Assembly (NCBI RefSeq): GCF_022829545.1
Contig: NZ_JAKSYM010000402.1
Location: forward strand, 248,001-312,000
Origin: Methylobacterium sp. J-030
GTDB taxonomy: Bacteria; Pseudomonadota; Alphaproteobacteria; Rhizobiales; Beijerinckiaceae
DNA length: 64,000 nt
Direction: 5' to 3'
The position numbers and the translations under genes were made by a program. The notes under the pieces are model-generated. The model did not search any database. It was not told the origin of the DNA and saw only the letters and a program-made list of their open reading frames with translations. Below, in pieces: positions 9,285 to 16,860 of this stretch (the first letter of the stretch is position 1; every line of letters begins with the position of its first letter).

Positions 9285-9839
9285 TCAGGCGGACCCGTCC
9301 CGGCGTGTGTCGAGCGCGCGCGTCTCGCCCGCCAGAAGCTTGCGCCGGAGCCGGGCGATGCCCGCGCGCTGAAGCGCGCTCGGGGCCGAATGGGCGCCGG
9401 CGACCTGGGTGAGCATCGCGATCAGTTCCGTGCGCTCGGCCAAGGTAAGCGTCTCGCGGCAGAGCGGCGTGAGCTGATCGGAGACCAGCGAGAACGGCAG
9501 ACGCGCCTGCGTGTAGCCCCAGGCCCGCTCGAATGTCGCCGAGATTCTTTCGATCTTTAGGGGCGTCTCCATGAATTCGAGGATCCAGGTCTTCTCGCTC
9601 GCCGTGAGGGGGCTACCCGTGCGCACGATCTGGATCATCAGGATCGTGACCGCCAGACGCGGATCCCGCACGCGTTGCAGCGGGGTGCCGACGATATCCT
9701 CGAATGTCGAAACGGCCCGGCGCTGCAAGCCCTTGGTGTCGCGATCGACGGCCTGCAATCCCTTGACGGTGCCGTGGACCCGCAGAACCCAGAACAGGAT
9801 CGCGGCGAGCACGCCGACGAGACCAAGGAGCAGCGGCAT
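9285..9839 (-). CDS. Membrane-anchored protein with possible TerB/DjlA-like helical domain
   Basis: The product is about 184 residues, beginning with a single hydrophobic helix (PLLLGLVGVLAAILFWVL) at the N-terminus and then a helical cytoplasmic domain. Two segments, LTASEKTWILEFMETPLKI and LTLAERTELIAMLTQVAGA, resemble the paired acidic-patch helices of TerB/DjlA N-terminal domains; that match is tentative. The start is chosen at ATG 9839 because the alternative GTG at 9932 would add 31 residues encoded by DNA that is unusually AT-rich for the window and looks like promoter sequence. Function is unknown. Confidence 0.6.
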   Translation of the reverse strand: MPLLLGLVGVLAAILFWVLRVHGTVKGLQAVDRDTKGLQRRAVSTFEDIVGTPLQRVRDPRLAVTILMIQIVRTGSPLTASEKTWILEFMETPLKIERISATFERAWGYTQARLPFSLVSDQLTPLCRETLTLAERTELIAMLTQVAGAHSAPSALQRAGIARLRRKLLAGETRALDTRRDGSA

Positions 9840-10035
9840 AAGTGTCTTCTGCCGAATCGACAGAGGACGATTCCATGAGAAGCGACGGCCGTCAAATGAT
9901 GACGGAGGTCGATTGCCGTTATATTCAATCACAAGATCTGATTTTCATAGATATTCTAGAGATGGAGAGCCATTAATTCTTTAGATGAAACGGACGTCTA
10001 ACGATTTTCGACAAATTGAGCGCCGCCGAGATCGC

Positions 10036-10953
10036 TCAGGCGGCAGCTTCGGCTTGGTTCTGGCCGAGTTCGAGCAGCACGATCTCTGGCGGCACCCCGA
10101 GCCGCACCGGGATCCGGCTCATGCCGAAACCGCCGGATACGATCATGTGGCGGCCATCCTCCACGACGTGCCCGTAGGAATAATCGTGGCCGCGGACCTT
10201 GCGGACCGCGGGCGAGCGTCCGAACAGCCGAATCTGCCCGCCATGGGTATGGCCGGCGAGCGTGAGCGAGACCCGTTCCGGCACCGTCGCGAAGATGTCG
10301 GGCTCGTGCGCCATCAGGATCACCGGCGCCGCATCGGTGACATCCTTGAGCGTACGCGGCACGTCCGCGTGACTCAGCGACATCCAGGTGCTCTTGAACG
10401 GCTGCTGGTCCGCCAGACCGGCGAGCCAGAACGGACGCCCGTCCTTCACCAGGCGGACGGCTTCGTTCTCCATCACCGGAATGCCCCGGTCCTCGAGCAG
10501 GCGCTTGACCGCGGGTGTCCCGCTTCCGGCTTTCTGGACGGTCTCGTCGTCCCACCAATCGTGATTGCCGAGGATCGCGTGCGTGCCGAGCGGTGCCTTC
10601 AGGTCTTCCATCATCCGGGCGAATTGGCTGAGCGGCAGCGTCTGCCACGCGATCTGCCCCGCCGGGTAGTCGCCGAGGAGCAGCACCAGATCGGGCTGGA
10701 GGGCGTTGGTGGCGTCCACGATCTCGGCGACCCGATCGAACGGCATGTACGGCTCGCAGATGTGGAAATCCGCCAGAACCGCCACGCGCAGGCGCAAGCC
10801 CGGATCCCAGCGCGGCAGGGCCGGCGCGTAGGCTGTCACGACTAAGCGGTGCAGCGGTTCGACGTCGAAGGCGTAGACGCCCGTGGCGGCCGTCAGGCCG
10901 ACGCCCGCGCCGAGGCCGGTTAGGAACTGCCGTCGGCTCGGCAGGATCAGCAT
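10036..10953 (-). CDS. Metallophosphoesterase with twin-arginine signal
   Basis: This 305-residue calcineurin-like phosphoesterase resembles YkuE-type lipid or nucleotide phosphodiesterases. The start at ATG 10953 places a Tat motif (SRRQFLTGLGAG) at the N-terminus; the longer frame adds an unlikely leader. Metal-binding motifs occur in order: LADFHIC, LLLGDYPAG, ILGNHDWW, LMAHEPD and AGHTHGGQIR. The classical D-x-H is here ADFH and the GD-x-x is GDYP, so the two-metal site looks complete. The product is probably folded with its metal before export to the periplasm. It is divergent from hemC with 186 bases between them. The substrate is not deducible. Confidence 0.9.
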   Translation of the reverse strand: MLILPSRRQFLTGLGAGVGLTAATGVYAFDVEPLHRLVVTAYAPALPRWDPGLRLRVAVLADFHICEPYMPFDRVAEIVDATNALQPDLVLLLGDYPAGQIAWQTLPLSQFARMMEDLKAPLGTHAILGNHDWWDDETVQKAGSGTPAVKRLLEDRGIPVMENEAVRLVKDGRPFWLAGLADQQPFKSTWMSLSHADVPRTLKDVTDAAPVILMAHEPDIFATVPERVSLTLAGHTHGGQIRLFGRSPAVRKVRGHDYSYGHVVEDGRHMIVSGGFGMSRIPVRLGVPPEIVLLELGQNQAEAAA

Positions 10954-11073
10954 GGCACCATATCCGTTCGCCCTATGTCGCGCCGTCGCCCCGCTAGGCA
11001 CGCAGTCCGGCGAAAGCGGGGCGGCGCCGCGGACGGTTTTGCCGCACGGCCGGTTCAGGAAAGCTGAATACCG

Positions 11074-11103
11074 CTGACCGCAGCGTGACAGCCGGTCTAT
11101 AAG
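11074..11103 (+). promoter_or_regulatory. Possible sigma-70 type promoter for hemC
   Basis: A CTGACC hexamer (11074-11079) and a TATAAG hexamer (11098-11103) are 18 bases apart and lie about 36 bases upstream of the hemC start. This is a weak sequence match only. Confidence 0.3.
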
Positions 11104-11139
11104 AGCCTGCCCTTACCAGCCGAGAAGTTCCGAACACAG

Positions 11140-12063
11140 ATGTTGAACCGCCCCCTGCGCATCGGCACCCGCGGCTCCCCGATGGCGCTCGCGCAGACCG
11201 GAATGGTGCGCGACCGGATCGTCGCGGCCAATCCGGGCCTCGACACCGAGCTCGTCGTCGTCACCACGGTGGCCGACAAGATCCTGGACCGACCCCTCTC
11301 CGAGATCGGCGGCAAGGGGTTGTTCACCAAGGAGCTGGAGCAGGCCCTCTTCGCCGGGGAGGTCGATGTCGCCGTCCATTCCATGAAGGATGTGGAGACC
11401 TGGCTCCCGGACGGCCTGACCATCGCCTGCATCCTCGAGCGCGACGATCCGCGAGACGCCTTCCTCTCGCCGCACGCCGACGGGCTGGCGGCCCTGCCGC
11501 AGGGCGCGCGGGTCGGCACCTCGTCGCTGCGCAGGGGTGCACAGGTCCTGATGCACCGTCCGGATCTCAGGGTCGTGCCGTTGCGCGGCAACGCCAACAC
11601 CCGGATGCGCAAGCTCGAAGCGGGCGAATGCGACGCGACGCTCCTCGCGCTGGCGGGCCTCCAGCGCCTCGGCTTGGAGACCATGGCCCGCAGCGTCCTG
11701 TCCGTGGAGGAGATGCTGCCCGCGGTGGCACAGGGCGCCCTCGGAATCGAATGCCGCGCGGCGGACGGCGCGATCCGCGAACTCCTGGCGCCGATCGCCT
11801 GCACCCGCACGACCACGGCGATCACCGCGGAGCGCGCGCTCCTCGCCGAACTCGACGGCTCGTGCCGGACGCCGATCGCCGCCCTAGCGCGGATCGAGGG
11901 CGAGGCCCTGACGCTCGATGGCCTTCTGTTCCTGCCGGACGGCAGCCGACACTGGTCGGTGTCACGTCACGGGCCGGCTGCCGAAGCCGAGCGGATCGGC
12001 CGCGAGGCCGGCGCGGCCCTTAAGGCTGCGGCCGGGGATACCTATGTGCGCGATCTGAAGTGA
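11140..12063 (+). CDS. hemC: Hydroxymethylbilane synthase (porphobilinogen deaminase)
   Basis: This 307-residue cytoplasmic enzyme condenses four porphobilinogen molecules into hydroxymethylbilane, on the way to haem, cobalamin and (if made) bacteriochlorophyll. It opens LRIGTRGSPMALAQT, a family signature. Catalytic Asp is D84 in VHSMKDVET, and the dipyrromethane cofactor is bound by C242 in LDGSCRTPIAAL; both fall at the same numbers as in the E. coli enzyme. Cofactor-binding arginines lie in SSLRRGAQ and LRGNANTRMRKL. It is followed directly by a convergent gene. Confidence 0.97.
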   Translation: MLNRPLRIGTRGSPMALAQTGMVRDRIVAANPGLDTELVVVTTVADKILDRPLSEIGGKGLFTKELEQALFAGEVDVAVHSMKDVETWLPDGLTIACILERDDPRDAFLSPHADGLAALPQGARVGTSSLRRGAQVLMHRPDLRVVPLRGNANTRMRKLEAGECDATLLALAGLQRLGLETMARSVLSVEEMLPAVAQGALGIECRAADGAIRELLAPIACTRTTTAITAERALLAELDGSCRTPIAALARIEGEALTLDGLLFLPDGSRHWSVSRHGPAAEAERIGREAGAALKAAAGDTYVRDLK

Positions 12064-12066
12064 GGT

Positions 12067-12219
12067 TCAGCCCCCATCACCGCCGCTCGAGCGGCTGCCG
12101 GATCCTTCGCGATCGCGGCGCATGCTCCGGCGGACGGCGATGAGTTGCCAGAGGCCGATCCCCAGCACCGCGGCGAAGGCGAGCCCGAGATCGAGGGCGG
12201 CGAACAGCGATTGACCCAT
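12067..12219 (-). CDS. Small single-pass membrane protein downstream of crtB
   Basis: This is a 50-residue product starting at ATG 12219, 11 bases after the crtB stop, so it is probably the last gene of the crtI-crtB operon. Residues about 5-25 form one hydrophobic helix (LFAALDLGLAFAAVLGIGLW). A basic stretch (RRSMRRDREG) and a Ser/Gly tail follow. The orientation by the positive-inside rule puts the C-terminus in the cytoplasm. I do not recognise a family. Whether it assists carotenoid enzymes is only suggested by position. Confidence 0.55.
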   Translation of the reverse strand: MGQSLFAALDLGLAFAAVLGIGLWQLIAVRRSMRRDREGSGSRSSGGDGG

Positions 12220-12230
12220 TTGCACGCCGC

Positions 12231-13301
12231 TCAGGACGCCGCGGACCGGCCGAACGCCTCCCGCTGACGCATCCGCTCGATCAGGTCGAGGACGTGGACG
12301 ACGCGGCCGGCCACATCCCACCAGGGCCGCAGAGCGGGCCGCTGGCCGAGGGCCGGAAGCGGATGGCGCGCGACCGCCTCGATCAGGAACAGCGCCTGCG
12401 GCAGCGCAGGCGCTGCGGGACCCGGGGCGGCGGCGGGTGCCCGCGTTGCCTGGGCGATCAGCGCGAGCTTGCGAACGCCCGCGACGCGGGCCCGGCGAGA
12501 GACCGAATCGTGTCCTGATGCGGCGATCACCCGCCCGATCTCGCGGTAGATCATCCCGGCCGCATGGATGGCCGGCCGGCAGCGCGTCGGAAGCAGCGCG
12601 ATCCCGTCCGCGGCCTGGACGTAGAGCCGGTCGGCCTCGGCGAGCAGCTGGGCAACGACGGCGGCGAGCGCCGGACTCGGCCGCGGATCGGCCAGGAAGG
12701 CGTCGGGGTCGATCCCGGCTGCCCGCATCCAGTCGCGCGGCAGGTAGAGCCGGCCCAGGCGGGCATCCTCACCGACATCGCGGGCGATGTTGGTGAGCTG
12801 CATCGCGGCCCCGAGATCGCAGGCCCGGGCCAGGGCCTCAGGTGAGCGCACGCCCATGATCAGCGCCATCATGGCGCCGACCGAGCCGGCGACCCGCGCC
12901 GCGTAGGCGTGGAGCGCGTCGAGATCGGCGTAGTGCCGCCCCTCGGCATCCCAGGCGAAGCCCTCGATGAGCGCCTGAGGCAGGGCTTCCGGGATCGCGC
13001 AGGCAGCGACGATCTCCGAGAAGGCCCGATCGGCAGGCGTATCGGCGGGCTCGCCGGCATAAGCTCTCGCGATCCGATGACCAAGGCGCGCCACCGCCGC
13101 GTGGCGGGCGGAGGCGCTGGTGGCCTCGTCCACGAGGTCGTCCGAGTAGCGGCAGAAGGCGTAGAGGCCGTAGGCCGCCTCGCGGACCTCCCCGGGCAGC
13201 ATCTGGCCGGCCGCGAAGAAGCTCTTCGACCCCCGCCGGATCGCGGTCCGGCAGGCGGTCCGGTCGGCCGCAGCGGCGAATTCAGGCGGTAACGCGGGCA
13301 T
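12231..13301 (-). CDS. crtB: Phytoene synthase (squalene/phytoene synthase family)
   Basis: This is a 356-residue prenyltransferase joining two geranylgeranyl diphosphates into phytoene, the first committed carotenoid step. Both aspartate-rich magnesium motifs are present: the first in CRYSDDLVDEAT and the second in NIARDVGEDARLGRLYLP. The GRHYADLDALHAYAARVAGSVG segment is typical of bacterial CrtB. The start ATG 13301 lies inside the end of crtI, a 20-base overlap that implies coupled translation. A longer frame from 13358 adds a proline-rich leader overlapping crtI and is unlikely. A squalene-type (HpnC/D) role cannot be excluded by motif alone, but the crtI partner argues for phytoene. Confidence 0.92.
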   Translation of the reverse strand: MPALPPEFAAAADRTACRTAIRRGSKSFFAAGQMLPGEVREAAYGLYAFCRYSDDLVDEATSASARHAAVARLGHRIARAYAGEPADTPADRAFSEIVAACAIPEALPQALIEGFAWDAEGRHYADLDALHAYAARVAGSVGAMMALIMGVRSPEALARACDLGAAMQLTNIARDVGEDARLGRLYLPRDWMRAAGIDPDAFLADPRPSPALAAVVAQLLAEADRLYVQAADGIALLPTRCRPAIHAAGMIYREIGRVIAASGHDSVSRRARVAGVRKLALIAQATRAPAAAPGPAAPALPQALFLIEAVARHPLPALGQRPALRPWWDVAGRVVHVLDLIERMRQREAFGRSAAS

Positions 13302-14805
13302 CGGGAACCACGGTGTCGAGGACGCGGGCGGAGGAGAGTACGCCGGGCAGGCCAGCACCCGGATGCGTGCCCGCGCCGACGAGGTAGAGGTTGCGCACGT
13401 CCCCGGAGCGGTTGTGCGGCCGGAACCACGCGGACTGCGTCAGCACGGGTTCGAGCCCGAAGCCGGAGCCGCGGTAGCTCAGGAAATCATCCTGGAAATC
13501 CTGCGGCGTCGTCACGCGGGATGTGACGATCGTCTCCGACAGGCCCGGGAGCACGCTGGTTTCCAGGATCCGGGCGATCCGGCGCCGGTACGGCTCCGCC
13601 AGCGCCCGCCAATCCTGGCCGCCGGCAAGGTTCGGCACGGGCGCAAGGACGTAAAACGCATCGCATCCCGGCGGTGCGAGACCGGGATCGGTGGCGGTGG
13701 GTCGGTGCAGGTAGAGGCTCGCATCGTCGGCCAGCACCTTCCGGTCGAAGATGTCGGCCAGGAGCCCGCGATAGCGCGGCCCGAGCAGGATCGTGTGGTG
13801 ATCCACCTCCGGGTAGCGGCGCTTCGTGCCGAAGTACCACACGTACAGGCCCATGGAGGAGCGGGCGCGGCGGTACCGCCATGGGCTCCAGCGCTGGGCC
13901 TCCGGCAGCAGGCGCGCATGGGTGACCGCCGAATCGGCATTCGACACGACCAGATCCGCCGCGATCACCTCGCCGCCGTGCAGTTCGACACCGGTCGCCG
14001 CCCCGCCTTCGACCCGGATGCGCGCGACGTCGGCGCCGAGCCGCACCCGTCCGCGCTGGCTGCGGATCAGGCGCACGAGGCCATCGACGAGCTGCCCGGT
14101 CCCGCCCAGGGCGAAATGGACGCCCCAGCGGCGCTCCAGATCCGCGATCAGGCAGTAGATCGCGCTTGCCCGGAATGGATTCCCGCCGATGAGCAGCGGG
14201 TGGAAGCTGAATACCGTGCGCAGCCGCTCGTCGCGGATGAAGCGGGCCACCACTTCGTGGACCGAACGGTGCCCCGACAGACGGACCAGATCCGGGGCGA
14301 TCTTCAGCATCGCGCCGATCCGCCCGAACGGGACGTGGCCGAGCCGCTCGAACCCGATCTCGCAGACGGCCCGGCTGTGCGCCATGAAGCGCTCGTACCC
14401 CGCGACATCTTCCGGCGCGAAGCGGGCGACCTCGGCGCGCATCCGTTCCGGGTCGCCGCTGTAGGCGAACGACGAACCGTCCGCGAACCGGATCCGATAG
14501 AACGGATCCATCGGGACGAGCGTCACGTCATCCGACAGGCGCCGGCCCGCCAAAGTCCAGAGCTCCTCGAACAATTGGGGCGCCGTGACGATGGTCGGGC
14601 CCGCATCGAAGGTGAACCCGTCCTGCCGGTGAACCCGCGCGCGACCGCCGGCCTGGTCCAGCCGTTCCAGGACGGTGACGCGGTATCCGCGCGCACCGAG
14701 CCGCACGGCGGCGGCGAGCCCGCCGAAGCCCGAGCCGATGACCACGGCGTGCGGGCGCCGATCACGCTCTTGTCCTACGCTCTGATCGACCGCAAGTGTC
14801 AGCAT
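13282..14805 (-). CDS. crtI: Phytoene desaturase
   Basis: This 507-residue FAD-dependent desaturase introduces conjugated double bonds into phytoene, giving neurosporene, lycopene or a further-desaturated product. The N-terminal dinucleotide fold is VIGSGFGGLAAAVRLGARG, followed by ERLDQAGGRARVHRQDGFTF. The C-terminal signature RNLYLVGAGTHPGAGLPGVL closes the FAD site. Length and both motifs match bacterial CrtI. It is the first gene of the crtI-crtB unit and diverges from the fucose gene, with about 250 bases between. A TGT-N12-ACA palindrome covers its start codon (see that entry), so regulation by a PpsR/CrtJ-type repressor is possible. Confidence 0.95.
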   Translation of the reverse strand: MLTLAVDQSVGQERDRRPHAVVIGSGFGGLAAAVRLGARGYRVTVLERLDQAGGRARVHRQDGFTFDAGPTIVTAPQLFEELWTLAGRRLSDDVTLVPMDPFYRIRFADGSSFAYSGDPERMRAEVARFAPEDVAGYERFMAHSRAVCEIGFERLGHVPFGRIGAMLKIAPDLVRLSGHRSVHEVVARFIRDERLRTVFSFHPLLIGGNPFRASAIYCLIADLERRWGVHFALGGTGQLVDGLVRLIRSQRGRVRLGADVARIRVEGGAATGVELHGGEVIAADLVVSNADSAVTHARLLPEAQRWSPWRYRRARSSMGLYVWYFGTKRRYPEVDHHTILLGPRYRGLLADIFDRKVLADDASLYLHRPTATDPGLAPPGCDAFYVLAPVPNLAGGQDWRALAEPYRRRIARILETSVLPGLSETIVTSRVTTPQDFQDDFLSYRGSGFGLEPVLTQSAWFRPHNRSGDVRNLYLVGAGTHPGAGLPGVLSSARVLDTVVPDARVTA

Positions 14806-14814
14806 GGCTTGACA
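14797..14814. promoter_or_regulatory. TGT-N12-ACA palindrome (PpsR/CrtJ-like site) over the crtI start
   Basis: TGTCA (14797-14801) and TGACA (14810-14814) are inverted and fit the published TGT-N12-ACA consensus for PpsR/CrtJ, repressors of photosynthesis and carotenoid genes. The site covers the crtI start codon (14803-14805). Only one copy is seen; known targets often have two. Confidence 0.4.
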
Positions 14815-15081
14815 CTATCGCGGCGTCTCGACGGGGCGCAAGGGACAATCGTCGACGCGCGTTGTCCGATCGCGACGCAGTCTGGGCCGGAGCATTCGGT
14901 TCGCGCGTGCGGGCGAGGCTTCGCGGGCGAGGGTTTGTCGTGCGAGGTGCGCGTCCTGGCCCTCGCCGCTCGGTACCACCCCCGGTATCGCGGAGCTTTC
15001 ACGTTCGCGCCGCGATTCTCCGGCCGAACGGCGCTATAGGGCCGTGACGAGGCGATGATGGGATTGGGAACGGGGCGGGTG

Positions 15082-16053
15082 ATGGACGATCGCGGTCAGA
15101 CGATCTTCGTGGCGGGCCATCGCGGCATGGTGGGCTCGGCGATCGTGCGCCGCCTGAAGGCACAGGGGCACGAACGGATCCTGACGGCCGACCGACAGAC
15201 CCTCGACCTGCTCGATCAGGGCGCGGTCCGGCACTTCTTCATCGAGAACCGAATCGATCAGGTCTATCTCGCCGCCGCCAAGGTCGGCGGCATCCACGCC
15301 AACAGCACCTTCCCGGCCGAGTTCATCCACGACAATCTCGTGATCCAGACCAACGTCATCCACGCCGCCCATCTGAGCGACGTCGACCGGCTGCTGTTCC
15401 TGGGCTCGTCCTGCATCTATCCAAAGCTCGCCGAGCAGCCGATGCGCGAGGACGCGCTACTCACCGGCACGCTCGAGCCCACCAACGAACCCTACGCGAT
15501 CGCCAAGATCGCCGGGATCAAGATGTGCGAGAGCTACAACCGCCAGTACGGGCGGCGCTACCGCAGCGTGATGCCGACCAATCTCTACGGTCCCAACGAC
15601 AACTTCCACCCCGACAACGCCCACGTGCTGCCAGCGCTGATGCGTCGCCTGCACGAGGCGAAGGAAGCGGGCCGTGCGAGCGTCATGGTCTGGGGCACGG
15701 GCCGGGCGAAGCGCGAGTTCCTCCACGTTGACGATATGGCGCGCGCCAGCGTGTTCGTGATGGCGATGGACGAGGCAGTCTACGCGGCCAACACGCGGCC
15801 GGACCTGTCCCACATCAACGTCGGTACGGGGGAGGATTGCACGATCTTGGAGCTGGCCGAGGCGTTGGCGCGGGTGATCGGCTACGAGGGCCAGCTCGCG
15901 TTCGACGCGACGAAGCCCGATGGCACGCCGCGCAAGTTGATGGACGTTTCACGGCTCAAGGCCATGGGTTGGCGGCCGGAGATCGGGCTGGAGGACGGCT
16001 TGCGTGAGACCTACGGCTGGTTCCTCGCACATCAGGCCGACCTGCGCAGCTAG
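15082..16053 (+). CDS. fcl: GDP-L-fucose synthase
   Basis: This extended short-chain dehydrogenase converts GDP-4-keto-6-deoxy-D-mannose to GDP-L-fucose by epimerisation and NADPH reduction, feeding surface polysaccharide synthesis. The NADP site is VAGHRGMVGSAIVRRL. The catalytic region contains FLGSSCIYPKLAEQPM and the Tyr-x-x-x-Lys in NEPYAIAKIAGIKMCESYN, nearly the same as in the E. coli enzyme. Starting at ATG 15082 gives 323 residues, close to the E. coli length; an ATGATG pair at 15055 would add nine residues and cannot be excluded. The partner GDP-mannose dehydratase (gmd) is not in the window. Confidence 0.95.
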   Translation: MDDRGQTIFVAGHRGMVGSAIVRRLKAQGHERILTADRQTLDLLDQGAVRHFFIENRIDQVYLAAAKVGGIHANSTFPAEFIHDNLVIQTNVIHAAHLSDVDRLLFLGSSCIYPKLAEQPMREDALLTGTLEPTNEPYAIAKIAGIKMCESYNRQYGRRYRSVMPTNLYGPNDNFHPDNAHVLPALMRRLHEAKEAGRASVMVWGTGRAKREFLHVDDMARASVFVMAMDEAVYAANTRPDLSHINVGTGEDCTILELAEALARVIGYEGQLAFDATKPDGTPRKLMDVSRLKAMGWRPEIGLEDGLRETYGWFLAHQADLRS

Positions 16054-16224
16054 GCAGATGTCACGGTGGCGCGGATAGATCCGCCGGGGGGAAGAGCGCT
16101 CATGGACCAGCGGTCGCCTCATGCCGACGCCTACGTCCGATAGCAGCTGGTGGTGGAGCCACTTCGCAAGTTGGCGGTCGCCGCCGTGTCGTTCGGCGCT
16201 TGAACAGGAGCCTCGCACTGAACC

Positions 16225-16860
16225 ATGATCAGTCCGATCGTCTTCATCGGTGACTCGATCACCGAGCAATGGGGCAACGACCGCGCCGCGGTCTTTGCGG
16301 CCCACGATCTGATCCCCCGCGGGGGATCGGGCCAGACGGCGCGCTGGATCACCATGCGGTTCCGCCGCGATCTGGAGGAGACCGGGGCCAGGGGCGTGCA
16401 TCTCCTGTGCGGGGTGAACGACATCGGCCGCAACGAGGGATTCTTTGTGCCCGCCGACGGCATCGCTCAGACGATCGCCGGCATGCTCGACGAGGCGCGG
16501 GCGATGGGCGTGCAGGCGTGGGTCGGCTCGATCATGCCGGCCGCCCGGATCCCGTGGAACCCTGTGGTCCAGGACGCCCCGGCGATGATCGCCGCGGTGA
16601 ATGCGTGGCTGCGCAACCACGCGCATGAGCACGGGGCGACCTACATCGACTACCATTCCGTGCTGGCCGACGAATCGGGGGGCTTGCGGCGGTCCTACGG
16701 AACGGATGGGCTTCACCTCAGCCCGGCCGGATACCGGGCGATCGAGCCGCTCATGCTGACCGCCCTCGGACGCACCCCGCCCGGCGCGACCGCCGAGGTC
16801 GCGCCGGCGCGCAGATCCCTGCGTCAGCGCATCACCGCCCTGGTCAGGGGCAGCCGCTGA
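16225..16860 (+). CDS. SGNH/GDSL hydrolase family protein
   Basis: This 211-residue esterase/lipase-fold enzyme shows the four SGNH blocks: Ser in VFIGDSITEQWG, Gly in RGGSGQTA, Asn in GVNDIGRN and the Asp-x-x-His pair in YGTDGLHLSPAGY. No signal peptide is seen, so it probably acts in the cytoplasm. The C-terminal 25 residues are basic (RRSLRQRITALVRGSR) and may bind membrane or nucleic acid. It follows the fucose gene by 171 bases, so a role in deacylating sugars or surface polymers is possible but unproven. It ends directly against the convergent ilvD. Confidence 0.85.
   Translation: MISPIVFIGDSITEQWGNDRAAVFAAHDLIPRGGSGQTARWITMRFRRDLEETGARGVHLLCGVNDIGRNEGFFVPADGIAQTIAGMLDEARAMGVQAWVGSIMPAARIPWNPVVQDAPAMIAAVNAWLRNHAHEHGATYIDYHSVLADESGGLRRSYGTDGLHLSPAGYRAIEPLMLTALGRTPPGATAEVAPARRSLRQRITALVRGSR

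Noticed and set aside
16054..16224. Short palindrome GCGGAT/ATCCGC (16071-16084) after the fucose gene as a terminator
   Set aside because: The arms are separated by only two bases and there is no T-tract, so the hairpin would be weak.
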